Shown here piece after piece: positions 6,161 through 13,387 of a stretch of 13,387 nt of DNA (position 1 is its first letter; each line of letters opens with the position of its first letter). The position numbers were made by a program, and so were the translations under genes. A model generated the notes under the pieces. That model was given only the letters and a program-made list of their open reading frames with translations. It did not search any database and was not told where the DNA came from. Origin of the DNA: CBCXVS01 sp965178525 (GTDB taxonomy: Bacteria; Tectomicrobia; Entotheonellia; Entotheonellales; Entotheonellaceae). Location of the stretch: assembly GCA_965178525.1 (NCBI GenBank), contig CBCXVS010000215.1, forward strand, positions 1 to 13,387, in the 5' to 3' direction.

Positions 6161-7582
6161 GCCGACTTCCTTCTCACGTAACCGTATGATGGTAGTTGGA
6201 CACGATGGCGCCCAAGTTGATCGTCGTGCCATATCATGAGCCGATGCCGCGATCACCCTGGTAGCCGTCGCCACATCGGAGTTGCTCATCTCATTAGACG
6301 CATGGGGCAACAAAAAGTTACACGCGCCATGCCGGTATACCCGTCGAGCCGTATTGGCCTCACCTCCCTTCCACCGACCACCTGGGGACTGTAGTTGCAG
6401 TGCGGTGCGAACCAGGCGCGGATGACGGCGCAAAACCTGTTCGACATCGGCAAAGCTGCGGTCGTCCCGGAGAATTTTGGCGAAGGCGCGCCAGGAGCGC
6501 GCGTGGAAGCGAACCATCTGATGAAAGAGCCACGGATAGGCGTCAAACAGGACTTGTAAGGCACGAGCGCCTTGAAGTTCGGGCATGATCTCGGCTTCTA
6601 CGGCCGTGGCATAGGCCTGTGGGGACGTATCGCTGGCACTGGCTTCGAGCAAAGCCGCCGCTGCCATGTGGGCACTGCGTACGGCATAATAAATGCCCTC
6701 ACCCGTAAAGGGCTCCAGTAAGCCAGCCGCATCACCCAATACCAATGCCCGGCCTCGCACCAAAGGCATGTCCGCCGTTCGGGTGGGCAACATGTGGGCG
6801 AGATATCGCGGTTTTCCTTCGGCAGGACGCAGGCTCCAACGCTGCATAAAGCGCCGCAGATACGCTGTCAGCGTGCGACTCTGCGCCGCCGGGCCTTTGA
6901 CGCCGATGGACCAGTGGTCGGCTTTGGGAAAGGCCCAGGCATAGCACTGTGGCTGCGCGCCCCAATCGATATACAAGGTATCGGGCGTCCAGGGACACGC
7001 GGCGCTCGCCTCGACATCCATATCCAGGCCGATGTCGTGAGGCGCTGTAGCCGCAAAGCCCAACTGGCGCCTAGCCGTGCCCTTGGCGCCATCGGCAAAG
7101 GCGATATAGCGGCTGTGCCAGGTGGCGTTAGGCGTGCGCAGGATGAGGTGACGGCGCGCCTCCTGCACGGCGGCGAGCTGGCAGGTATCATAGACTCGGG
7201 CGCCAGCGGCAGCCGCGTGTTGAACCAGGGTGTGATCGAACGTACACCGCGTCACCAAGGACACGAGAGGGTCGGGATAGGTGTGGGCGAACGCATGGCG
7301 CAGGCGTTGGGTGAACACCAGACGTGAGACGACGCGCTCGATCACCGGATCACAGGCAAATGGCAGAAGCTCTACGGTCTTCTGATTGAGGCCACCGCCG
7401 CAGGGCTTGACGCGTGGCAAGCGGGCTTTTTCCACGATGGCAACCTGCAATCCTTGAGACGACAACAAATACGCCAGCAAAGCGCCGGCCGGTCCCGCTC
7501 CAACGACGGTGATATCCATCGCAGTCGGGCGTTGCGGCCACAGAGGTGCTTGCTGCGTTAAGGTGGATTGCGTACAATCCAT
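5180..7582 (-). CDS. Geranylgeranyl-reductase-family FAD enzyme reading through into MsrP without a stop
   Basis: The first ~400 residues of this 800-codon frame form a geranylgeranyl reductase/FixC-like flavoprotein. VVGAGPAGA (26-34) is the FAD-binding GxGxxG fold. PCGGGLN (60-66) and YAWAFPKADHWSIGV (214-228) are the family's 'P-C-x-G' and 'Y-x-W-x-FPK' motifs. GDAAGLLEPFTGEGIYYA (283-300) is the second FAD site. Such enzymes reduce double bonds in isoprenoid chains (chlorophyll, quinones or lipids) or oxidise other substrates, and the substrate is not evident. Residues ~400-474 (DNA ~6382 down to 6161) look like non-coding sequence. Residue 475 is the MsrP methionine, in the same frame. 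ATG 7582 is preferred because GGAG precedes it. ATG 7519 would begin at the FAD motif but lacks a site. Either the stop codon was lost, or there is a frameshift or error near 6300-6400. A true fusion is unlikely because a Tat signal must be N-terminal. Confidence 0.8.
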   Translation of the reverse strand: MDCTQSTLTQQAPLWPQRPTAMDITVVGAGPAGALLAYLLSSQGLQVAIVEKARLPRVKPCGGGLNQKTVELLPFACDPVIERVVSRLVFTQRLRHAFAHTYPDPLVSLVTRCTFDHTLVQHAAAAGARVYDTCQLAAVQEARRHLILRTPNATWHSRYIAFADGAKGTARRQLGFAATAPHDIGLDMDVEASAACPWTPDTLYIDWGAQPQCYAWAFPKADHWSIGVKGPAAQSRTLTAYLRRFMQRWSLRPAEGKPRYLAHMLPTRTADMPLVRGRALVLGDAAGLLEPFTGEGIYYAVRSAHMAAAALLEASASDTSPQAYATAVEAEIMPELQGARALQVLFDAYPWLFHQMVRFHARSWRAFAKILRDDRSFADVEQVLRRHPRLVRTALQLQSPGGRWKGGEANTARRVYRHGACNFLLPHASNEMSNSDVATATRVIAASAHDMARRSTWAPSCPTTIIRLREKEVGMHYHRKPEWAIPERDSTPEAVFFNRRAFLQGSLGVAAGGIAGLSGASAFAAEEDKEPQDKTVDLYPAKRNPAFTLDRPLTKEEEAAKYNNFYEFAPTKQISFLAQRLKTRPWQVQVSGLLNKPKTFDIDDLIRSMTLEERLCRFRCVEAWAMAVPWTGFTFAQLIKKVEPNSDAKYVKMTTFLDRTVALNQLRFWYPWPYVEVLTLEEAMNEMTLLVTGIYGKPLPKQHGAPIRLITPWKYGFKSIKSIVSIEFTKERPKTFWETLGPSEYGFWANVNPDFAHPRWSQATERMLGTDERRPTLIFNGYGKWVASMYPDLKDARYFM
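7565..7580. repeat. Inverted repeat at the GGR-family start codon
   Basis: GGATTG (7565-7570) is complementary to CAATCC (7575-7580), around CGTA. It overlaps the first codons of the minus-strand gene and faces the 112-base divergent gap to folP, so it could be an operator. No clear promoter pair was found in that gap. Confidence 0.3.
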
Positions 7583-7694
7583 ACAATTCTCCGACCGAGG
7601 GACAGGGAAACCGCGCCTGCTCAAGGATAGCTCGGGACTGCACGGCCCTGCAATGCCCCCATCGTCTCCGTCGCGCTGCATGGAGCATATCATC

Positions 7695-8918
7695 ATGCGA
7701 GTCCGTCTGTTTCCACAAGGTGATAACGCCTTGATCACCCACGAGCTTACCAGCATGGGACATCGGGTGCCAGCGGACGTCGTGCCTCACCATTCACAGC
7801 CATTGATCTGCAAAATCATGGGCATGCCATCTGACCTGGCGGCCCACGTCATGCCATGGCTCCGGAGTCATGAGCCCGCCTGTTGGTGGCACAGCGTGCC
7901 GGGAGCGGCAGCCGATACCGTCGATCTGCTCATCGGGGGGACGCGGGCCCTGTACACCTCGCTGCAGGACGCGGCGCCAGATACCCCGGCTCTGCGCCCG
8001 GTGGCCACGGCACTGGCGCGTGCCCGGCAAGACGTTGAGGAAGCGCCACCGCGCTTACGCCTGGGGAATACGGAGCTGCCGCTGGGACAGCGCACATTCG
8101 TCATGGGCATTTTGAACGTCACGCCCGATTCGTTTTCGGACGGCGGTCTTTACATGCAACCGGACCAGGCTATCAAGCACGCGGAGGAGATGCTCGGGCA
8201 AGGCGCGGACATCATCGATGTTGGCGGCGCCTCAGCCCGTCCCGGCGCCACGCCGGTACCCGCGGCGGTGGAACACGAGCGGGTCGTCCCGGTGGTGCGG
8301 GAGATTGTGCAGCGCTTCGGGGCGCATGTGTCGGTGGATACGTACCGCGCCAGTGTGGCCGAGGCGGCGTTAGACGCTGGCGCGGTCATGATTAATGATA
8401 TCAGTGCGCTGCGGTTTGATACCGCCATGGCGCCACTGTTGGCCAAGCGTGATGCCGCCGTGGTGCTGATGCACATTCAGGGCACCCCCCAGACGATGCA
8501 GCGAGCGCCAGCCTATCATCATGTGATTGACGATATTTATACCTTCCTGGCGGAGCGCCTCCGCGTGGCGATGCACGCCGGCATGGCGCGTCAGCGCATC
8601 GTGTGCGACCCCGGCTTCGGGTTTGGCAAAACTCTGCAACACAACGTCACACTCCTGCACGGCTTGCAGCATTTCTGCATGCTGGGACAGCCGCTCCTGG
8701 TCGGCACCTCCCGTAAATCGTTCCTCGGCCAGCTCTTGCGGCGTGAGGTCTGGGACCGTCTAGAAGGCACCATCGCGAGTGTGATGTATGCCGTCTTGCA
8801 GGGCGCCGCGATCGTCCGCGTGCACGATGTCGGGCCGATTGTCCAGGCCGTACATCTCATCGATGCCGCCCAACAAGCGACGCCGCGTCCCGAGACATCC
8901 ATCCCCTCGTCTACATAG
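7695..8918 (+). CDS. folP: Dihydropteroate synthase with N-terminal extension
   Basis: This enzyme joins para-aminobenzoate to the pterin pyrophosphate in folate synthesis, in the cytoplasm. At 407 residues it exceeds the usual ~280. Residues 1-125 form an extra N-terminal domain similar in layout to that of many Firmicutes, Chloroflexota and deltaproteobacterial FolP proteins (dvLLiGgtraLytsL). The TIM-barrel core starts about 130. Visible motifs are MGILNVTPDSFSDGG (137-151), IIDVGGASARPGA (173-185), SVDTYRASVAEAAL (213-226), INDISAL (233-239), VLMHIQGTP (257-265), DPGFGFGK (305-312), GTSRKSF (337-343) and VRVHDV (374-379). Loop 2 normally reads GGESTRPG. Here Glu and Thr are Ala (Ala179, Ala181). 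ATG 7695 is used because GGAG lies nine bases upstream. It is the first gene of an apparent operon with murD, lysS and folC, and is divergent from the GGR-family gene. Confidence 0.93.
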   Translation: MRVRLFPQGDNALITHELTSMGHRVPADVVPHHSQPLICKIMGMPSDLAAHVMPWLRSHEPACWWHSVPGAAADTVDLLIGGTRALYTSLQDAAPDTPALRPVATALARARQDVEEAPPRLRLGNTELPLGQRTFVMGILNVTPDSFSDGGLYMQPDQAIKHAEEMLGQGADIIDVGGASARPGATPVPAAVEHERVVPVVREIVQRFGAHVSVDTYRASVAEAALDAGAVMINDISALRFDTAMAPLLAKRDAAVVLMHIQGTPQTMQRAPAYHHVIDDIYTFLAERLRVAMHAGMARQRIVCDPGFGFGKTLQHNVTLLHGLQHFCMLGQPLLVGTSRKSFLGQLLRREVWDRLEGTIASVMYAVLQGAAIVRVHDVGPIVQAVHLIDAAQQATPRPETSIPSST

Positions 8919-8931
8919 CAGTGATACACTC

Positions 8932-10353
8932 ATGGCACCACTTTTGACACCACTTCCGGCAACCTGGTCCACGACCCGAGTGACCCTGATGGGACTGGGC
9001 TCTTTTGGCGGCGGCGTCGGACTGGCCCGCTACCTGGCCGCGCAAGGCGCCCACGTCACGGTGACGGATCTGCAGAGTGCCGAGGCCCTGCACACCTCGC
9101 TTGCAGCCCTGCAGGATGTGCCGCTGCGCTTTGTCCTGGGAGAGCACCGCGAGCAGGATTTTATTGACGCCGACGTCGTCTTCGTCAATCCGGCCGTGCC
9201 GCTGACGTCGCCCTACCTTGACATCGCCCGGGCGCACCAAGTGCCGCTCGATAGCGAGATCAACTTGTTCGTGCGGCAGTGCCCTGGCCGTATCATTGGC
9301 ATTACCGGTAGTGTTGGAAAGACGACGACGACATCTTTGCTTGGCAGTATGTTGCAGCTGCACGATCGCCGCACGCTTGTCGGCGGCAACATTGGCGGCT
9401 CGCTCTTGCCGCATCTATCGGCCATTGCCCCGGACACGCGGGTCGTGCTGGAATTGTCGAGCTTTCAGCTCGAACACCTGGCCTGGCAGCACTACAGCCC
9501 GCCCCTGGCCGTTGTGCTCAACTTGGCGCCCAACCATCTGGATCGCCACGGCACGATGGACGCCTATCGCCAGGCCAAAGAAGGCATTTTGGCGTATCAA
9601 ACCCCTAACGGTACGGCGATCTTAAATGGAGATGATCCGACCGTACGCGCCATGGCGGCCTGCGGCCAGGGCCAGCGCCTATTCTACAGCATGACCGCGC
9701 CGCTGCACGATGGCGTCTATCGGCAAGGAAACGCGGTGGTGGCCGCATCTGCTGGGCAGTCTACCGTCTTGTTTCACCAATCCGATCTAAGGTTGCGCGG
9801 CATCCATAACCTCGGGAATGCCGCGGCCGCGGCGGCCGCGGCCATGCGACTCGGCGTGCCGCCGGACACGATCGCACGCGGCCTGCGCCGGTTTCAGGGT
9901 CTGGCCCATCGGCTCGAACGCATCGCGACGAAGCAAGGCGTGCAATACTATAACGATTCGAAAGCCACCACTCCGGTGTCCACCATGCGGGCGCTGGAAG
10001 CCTTCGAGCAACCGCTCGTGCTCCTGGCCGGTGGCTATGACAAAGGCACACCGTTCGACGAACTGGCGCAGGTGATGCACCGCCGCGTCAAAGCCAGCAT
10101 CGTCTACGGCGCAACCGCCCCCAAACTGCTGCATGCCCTTGAGCTTGCCGCCCGCGCCCGGCCCAAGCAGCCCAGGTCCCAGGTTCTGCACTGTGCCAAT
10201 CTCGAAGACGCCCTGCATCACGCCGCCGCGCTGGCTACTGCCGGCGATGTCGTGCTCCTATCGCCCGCCTGCGCCAGTTACGACCAATTTCCGCACTACG
10301 AAGCACGCGGCGACTATTTTCGCACTCTGGTGCAGGCACTGCCGGACGCGTAA
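8932..10353 (+). CDS. murD: UDP-N-acetylmuramoyl-L-alanine:D-glutamate ligase
   Basis: MurD adds D-glutamate to UDP-MurNAc-L-Ala in cytoplasmic peptidoglycan synthesis. At 473 residues, all three domains are present. There is an N-terminal Rossmann-like domain with VTLMGLGSFGGG (17-28) and VFVNPAVP (83-90). The central ATPase has GITGSVGKTTTT (123-134), LELSSFQLEHL (173-183), and LNLAPNHLDRHGTMDAYRQ (196-214), whose lysine Lys216 follows. The C-terminal domain has YNDSKATTP (340-348), AGGYDKG (366-372) and LSPACASYDQF (443-453). These are the specific MurD signatures, not merely those of a generic Mur ligase. The poly-Ala run at 297-304 comes from a CGG/GCC-rich stretch (9820-9843) and is not a frameshift. 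ATG 8932 follows folP by 13 bases and has only a weak ribosome-binding site, so translation may be coupled to folP. Confidence 0.95.
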   Translation: MAPLLTPLPATWSTTRVTLMGLGSFGGGVGLARYLAAQGAHVTVTDLQSAEALHTSLAALQDVPLRFVLGEHREQDFIDADVVFVNPAVPLTSPYLDIARAHQVPLDSEINLFVRQCPGRIIGITGSVGKTTTTSLLGSMLQLHDRRTLVGGNIGGSLLPHLSAIAPDTRVVLELSSFQLEHLAWQHYSPPLAVVLNLAPNHLDRHGTMDAYRQAKEGILAYQTPNGTAILNGDDPTVRAMAACGQGQRLFYSMTAPLHDGVYRQGNAVVAASAGQSTVLFHQSDLRLRGIHNLGNAAAAAAAAMRLGVPPDTIARGLRRFQGLAHRLERIATKQGVQYYNDSKATTPVSTMRALEAFEQPLVLLAGGYDKGTPFDELAQVMHRRVKASIVYGATAPKLLHALELAARARPKQPRSQVLHCANLEDALHHAAALATAGDVVLLSPACASYDQFPHYEARGDYFRTLVQALPDA

Positions 10354-10406
10354 GATCACCAACAGCCAGCAGCGAGGGGAGCCTCCCTCATGTAAAGGAA
10401 ACCCAG

Positions 10407-11936
10407 ATGAGTGAAGCACAGGCCCTCCATTGGGCTGATAGCGTGGCCCACGACGTTCTTCAGGCCCAATCCCAACACCTGATCAGCACGGGCATCACCC
10501 CCTCCGGCGAGTATCACGTCGGGCATTTGCGTGAAGTGATGACGGCCGAGGGCATCTACCGAGCCCTGCGTGATCAAGGCGCCGAGGTCAGGCTCAATTA
10601 CATCGCAGATAGCATGGATCCCCTGCGCCGGGTCTACGACTTTCTGGACCCGGCGCGCTATGCTGGCGAAGTCGGCAAGCCACTCTGCGACATTCCCTGT
10701 CCCTGTGGCGACCACGCCAGCTATGCCGAGCACTTTTTAGACCCCTTTTTGGAATCGTTAAACCAGCTCGGCATTGAAATCGACGTCATCCACGGCCACG
10801 ACTTGTATCGCCAAGGCCACCTTGACGAGCAAATCCTCACCGCGTTGCAACACACCGAGACGATCAAACGTATTGAACACGAGGAAAGCCGCAAAGCGGT
10901 GGCGGATGATTGGTCGCCCTACAATCCGCTGTGCGCCGCCTGTGGCCGCCTGGCCGACACTCGTGTTTTGGGCTTTGACATGACGGCCAAGACGATCACG
11001 TACAGCTGCGGCTGTGGCCATGAGGCGACCGCCCCGGTGTCGCAAGCCGGGAAGCTCACCTGGCGCGTCGATTGGCCAGCCCGCTGGCATGCGCTCGGGG
11101 TCACGATCGAGCCCTTTGGCAAGGACCATGCCTCTCGTGGCGGCTCCTACGATACGGGTCAACGCGTCATGCGGGAAGTCTTCGGCGGTACGCCCCCGTA
11201 TCCGATTCCCTACGAATGGATTGGTTTACGGGGACAAGGCGATATGTCGTCCAGCAAGGGCAATCTGGTGAGCATTGCCAACCTCACCAAGACGGTTCCC
11301 CCGGAGGTTGCCCGGTACATGGTGTTTCGTGCCAAGCCAACCCGGGCCATTACGTTTGATCCCGGGCTGCCCCTGCTCAATTTGGTGGATGAATATGATA
11401 ACGTGTACGGTGGCAACCGGAACCAGCGTGCGGCTGAGCTGGCCCTGCTCGAAGACTGGCCGCCGCTCGGTATTCCCTTTAAGCACCTAGTCAATCTCGT
11501 GCAGATTACGGACGGCGATGTGGACAACATCGCGGCCATTTTGCAACGTCACCATCTCCCTGTCCCCAGCCCTGAGGTGTTGCAAAACCGCGTGGCCTAC
11601 GCTCAGTACTGGCTCGAACAGTTCAGCCCGCCTGAGATTCGGCTGCAACTCCAGGAAACGCTGCCGGCGCGTATCGCGGAGCTGACGCCGGTACAACGGC
11701 AGGCGCTCGGGCTGCTGGCTGAGCGTTTGCAACCGGAAATGGACGGCGATGCGATCCATGCGCTCGTCTACAGCCTCGCAGAGGAAACTGAGGTTCCATC
11801 CAAGGCCCTGTTCGAGGCGATTTATATCGCGTTGCTGAATCAGGCGCGCGGGCCACGGGTGGGGTGGTTTCTGAGTTCGCTGGATTTTGCATTCGTGCGC
11901 ACGCGCTTGCAGGATGCCGCAGCCCTAGAAGGATAA
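10407..11936 (+). CDS. lysS: Class I lysyl-tRNA synthetase
   Basis: This enzyme charges tRNA-Lys with lysine. It is the class I (archaeal-type) form: a 509-residue Rossmann catalytic domain with HVGH (37-40) for the HIGH motif and MSSSKG (280-285) for KMSKS. Motifs GITPSGEYHVGHLREV (29-44), NYIADSMDPLRRVYDF (64-79), EPFGKDHASRGGSYDTG (235-251) and PYEWIGLRGQGDMSSSKG (268-285) match class I LysRS, unlike the common bacterial class II enzyme. Cysteines 176/179 and 201/203 likely bind zinc. The C-terminal helical domain (about 320-509) is the anticodon-binding part. AAAGGAAA before ATG 10407 is a good ribosome-binding site. The 53-base gap after murD holds a short GAGGG/CCCTC stem (10374-10389), with no T run. 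folC follows 5 bases after the stop, so the genes are likely co-transcribed. Confidence 0.94.
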   Translation: MSEAQALHWADSVAHDVLQAQSQHLISTGITPSGEYHVGHLREVMTAEGIYRALRDQGAEVRLNYIADSMDPLRRVYDFLDPARYAGEVGKPLCDIPCPCGDHASYAEHFLDPFLESLNQLGIEIDVIHGHDLYRQGHLDEQILTALQHTETIKRIEHEESRKAVADDWSPYNPLCAACGRLADTRVLGFDMTAKTITYSCGCGHEATAPVSQAGKLTWRVDWPARWHALGVTIEPFGKDHASRGGSYDTGQRVMREVFGGTPPYPIPYEWIGLRGQGDMSSSKGNLVSIANLTKTVPPEVARYMVFRAKPTRAITFDPGLPLLNLVDEYDNVYGGNRNQRAAELALLEDWPPLGIPFKHLVNLVQITDGDVDNIAAILQRHHLPVPSPEVLQNRVAYAQYWLEQFSPPEIRLQLQETLPARIAELTPVQRQALGLLAERLQPEMDGDAIHALVYSLAEETEVPSKALFEAIYIALLNQARGPRVGWFLSSLDFAFVRTRLQDAAALEG

Positions 11937-11941
11937 CGGCA

Positions 11942-13288
11942 ATGGTAGCGACGCTGACCTATGACGAGGCGCTCTCCTATCTGGCGCAGTTTATCAACTA
12001 CGAAACCGTCCAGAGGGCGCCCTATGATCCGGAGCATTTTGACCCGGCGACGTTCGATGCCTTTCTCCATACCATGGGGGCGCCGCACACGGCGTTTCCC
12101 TCCGTGCACATCGCCGGCTCCAAAGGCAAAGGCTCCGTTGCGGCCATGGTGGCTGCGATCCTCTTCCAGGCGGGCTTACGCACGGGTCTGTGTATCTCTC
12201 CCCACCTCGTGACCCTGCGTGAGCGGACGCAGATCGACCGGCAGCTGATCAGTCCCGATGCGTTTGCGGCGCTGATCGCGGAGTTGCAGCCGCAGGTCGC
12301 ACGTATGGGACAAACCCAAACCGCACGCATTCGGACCTTTTTCGAGATCACCACGGCGCTCAGTTTCTTGCATTTTGCCCGGCAACAGGTCGATATGGCA
12401 GTGGTTGAAGTGGGCCTGGGGGGACGCCTGGATACCACCAATGTGCTCACGCCGCAGGTTGCGGTGATTACCCCCATCGGTCTGGAGCACACGCGTATCC
12501 TTGGCGATACGCTCGCCGCTATTGCCTGGGAAAAGGCGGGGATTATCAAGCCGCATGGCTGTGTGGTCAGCGCGCCGCAGGCGCCGGATGTGTTAGAGGT
12601 GCTGGAACAGCGCTGTCAAGAACAGCAGGCCACGCTCTGGGTCGCCGGCCGGGATTTTCACTGGCAGGTGGTGGAGGCGTCGTATCAAGGCAATTGGTTT
12701 CATGTCGAGGGCTTTGGCCAGCGCTTGACCGACCTGCACGTCCCCCTCTTAGGCCGGCACCAAGTCGCCAACGCGGCCGTCGCCCTGGCCGTGATAGCCC
12801 AACTGCAGCGGCAAGGCTGGCCCATCCGTGCCGAGCACGTTCGTGAGGGATTCGCCACCGTGCAGTGGGAAGGACGCCTGGAAGTGCTGGAACAGCAGCC
12901 TTGGGTCATTCTGGATGTCGCCCACACGGTGGAATCGGCGCACTGTCTGCGGCAGGCGCTGTGTGAGCTGTTTGCGTATCAACACTTGCGGCTGGTGCTG
13001 AGCATGTCTGCCGATAAAAATATGCCAGCGATCGTGGATATATTGGCGCCTTTAGCCCATGAGGTGATCGTCACGCGCTTCAGCAATCCCCGTGCCTATG
13101 ATCCACACATGCTGGCAACCGAGATACGCCGGCACAACGTGCCCGTGCAGATCATGGCCGATCCGGTCGAGGCGTTCAAGCTGGCCCGCAGCCGAACCCG
13201 TGCTGACGATTTGCTTTGCGTCGCTGGCTCCGTCTATATGCTCGGCGAACTGAAGGCCGGTCAACAAGGGCGGCCGCTGGAGTTTTGA
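11942..13288 (+). CDS. folC: Folylpolyglutamate synthase / dihydrofolate synthase
   Basis: FolC ligates glutamate to dihydropteroate and/or folates, using ATP, in the cytoplasm. At 448 residues it shows the FolC motifs: HIAGSKGKGSVAAM (56-69, P-loop), SPHLVTLRERTQID (86-99), VEVGLGGRLDTTN (155-167), LEHTRILGDTLAAIAWEKAGIIK (181-203), GRHQVANAA (271-279), WEGRLEV (309-315) and LDVAHTVESA (324-333). The last is normally LDGAHN. Gly and Asn are Val and Thr here, while Asp325 and His328 are kept. Whether it has one or both activities cannot be told. The ribosome-binding site AGAAGGA (11927-11933) overlaps the end of lysS and sets ATG 11942. An upstream in-frame start at 11864 would lie inside lysS. 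It closes the folP-murD-lysS-folC run, and with FolP it brackets folate assembly. Confidence 0.92.
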   Translation: MVATLTYDEALSYLAQFINYETVQRAPYDPEHFDPATFDAFLHTMGAPHTAFPSVHIAGSKGKGSVAAMVAAILFQAGLRTGLCISPHLVTLRERTQIDRQLISPDAFAALIAELQPQVARMGQTQTARIRTFFEITTALSFLHFARQQVDMAVVEVGLGGRLDTTNVLTPQVAVITPIGLEHTRILGDTLAAIAWEKAGIIKPHGCVVSAPQAPDVLEVLEQRCQEQQATLWVAGRDFHWQVVEASYQGNWFHVEGFGQRLTDLHVPLLGRHQVANAAVALAVIAQLQRQGWPIRAEHVREGFATVQWEGRLEVLEQQPWVILDVAHTVESAHCLRQALCELFAYQHLRLVLSMSADKNMPAIVDILAPLAHEVIVTRFSNPRAYDPHMLATEIRRHNVPVQIMADPVEAFKLARSRTRADDLLCVAGSVYMLGELKAGQQGRPLEF

Positions 13289-13311
13289 GCATAAAATTGG
13301 GATCAGATCCG

Positions 13312-13339
13312 AATGGCGTTAAGTTAAGCCTAACGCATT
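13312..13339. repeat. Inverted repeat downstream of folC
   Basis: GCGTTA (13316-13321) is complementary to TAACGC (13331-13336). The flanking AAT and ATT extend the stem past one bulged G. It lies 24 bases after the folC stop and could be a weak terminator, though the following sequence (TAGAAACAAC) is not a T run. GGATCAGATCC just upstream (13300-13310) is another near-palindrome. No gene is visible in 13289-13387. Confidence 0.4.
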
Positions 13340-13387
13340 TAGAAACAACAGCTTATTTGGGATTCTCGCTGCCTCGTTCATCCGGGC

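Noticed and set aside
7583..7694. Folate (THF) riboswitch upstream of folP
   Set aside because: The 112-base gap does not show the THF riboswitch core that I know, and no stable terminator or sequestering stem was seen.
9820..9843. GCCGCGG/CGGCCGC-rich run in murD as a possible simple repeat or site
   Set aside because: It encodes an alanine run in a region (GNAAAA) typical of MurD; it is ordinary GC-rich codon use.
11864..11941. Longer folC beginning inside lysS
   Set aside because: The added part is out-of-frame lysS sequence. ATG 11942 has its own ribosome-binding site, and the FolC-like sequence begins there.

Overview
The window is GC-rich bacterial chromosomal DNA. It has Mur-ligase and folate genes, a Tat-exported molybdoenzyme, a MucR/Ros-type regulator, a group II intron end and a type II toxin-antitoxin pair. 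A periplasmic MsrP implies a diderm (Gram-negative-type) cell. MucR and a class I lysyl-tRNA synthetase are both common in Alphaproteobacteria. However, the long N-terminal extension on FolP and the dispersed 'TTCGCGTCC' repeats look more like a large-genome uncultured lineage such as Tectomicrobia/Entotheonella, deltaproteobacteria-like or Chloroflexota-like groups. I cannot fix the taxon from the sequence alone.

Left part (1-5179) is accessory. Bases 1-77 are the 3' end of a group II intron (domain V, and domain VI with a bulged adenosine), followed by a small hairpin. A MucR-like regulator with a decayed zinc finger (281-727, +) converges on a two-gene minus-strand block: an AAA-ATPase-like/PD-(D/E)XK protein (2332-4143) and a metal-dependent amidohydrolase (869-2278). 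Upstream of the ATPase lies a patchwork intergenic region. It holds an A/T-rich segment, two inverted repeats that may be insertion-sequence remnants, and a repeated-half-site operator that precedes an RHH antitoxin and a ParE-like toxin (4433-4959, +). The convergent gap at 4960-5179 carries a G/C-rich repeat cluster, related to a copy between the ATPase and the amidohydrolase.

Right part (5180-13387) is mostly housekeeping. On the minus strand a geranylgeranyl-reductase-family FAD enzyme (from 7582) runs in one uninterrupted frame into MsrP (5180-6160), with no stop codon between them. MsrP nevertheless has its own ribosome-binding site and an intact Tat signal. Divergently, an apparent operon reads folP (7695-8918), murD (8932-10353), class I lysS (10407-11936) and folC (11942-13288), with gaps of 13, 53 and 5 bases. 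FolP and FolC bracket folate synthesis (dihydropteroate formation, then glutamate ligation). MurD belongs to the same ligase fold as FolC and makes a peptidoglycan precursor. LysS charges tRNA-Lys. The odd points are the GGR-MsrP read-through, the altered loop 2 of FolP, the altered 'DGAHN' motif of FolC, and a Gln in place of the usual Glu in the amidohydrolase.
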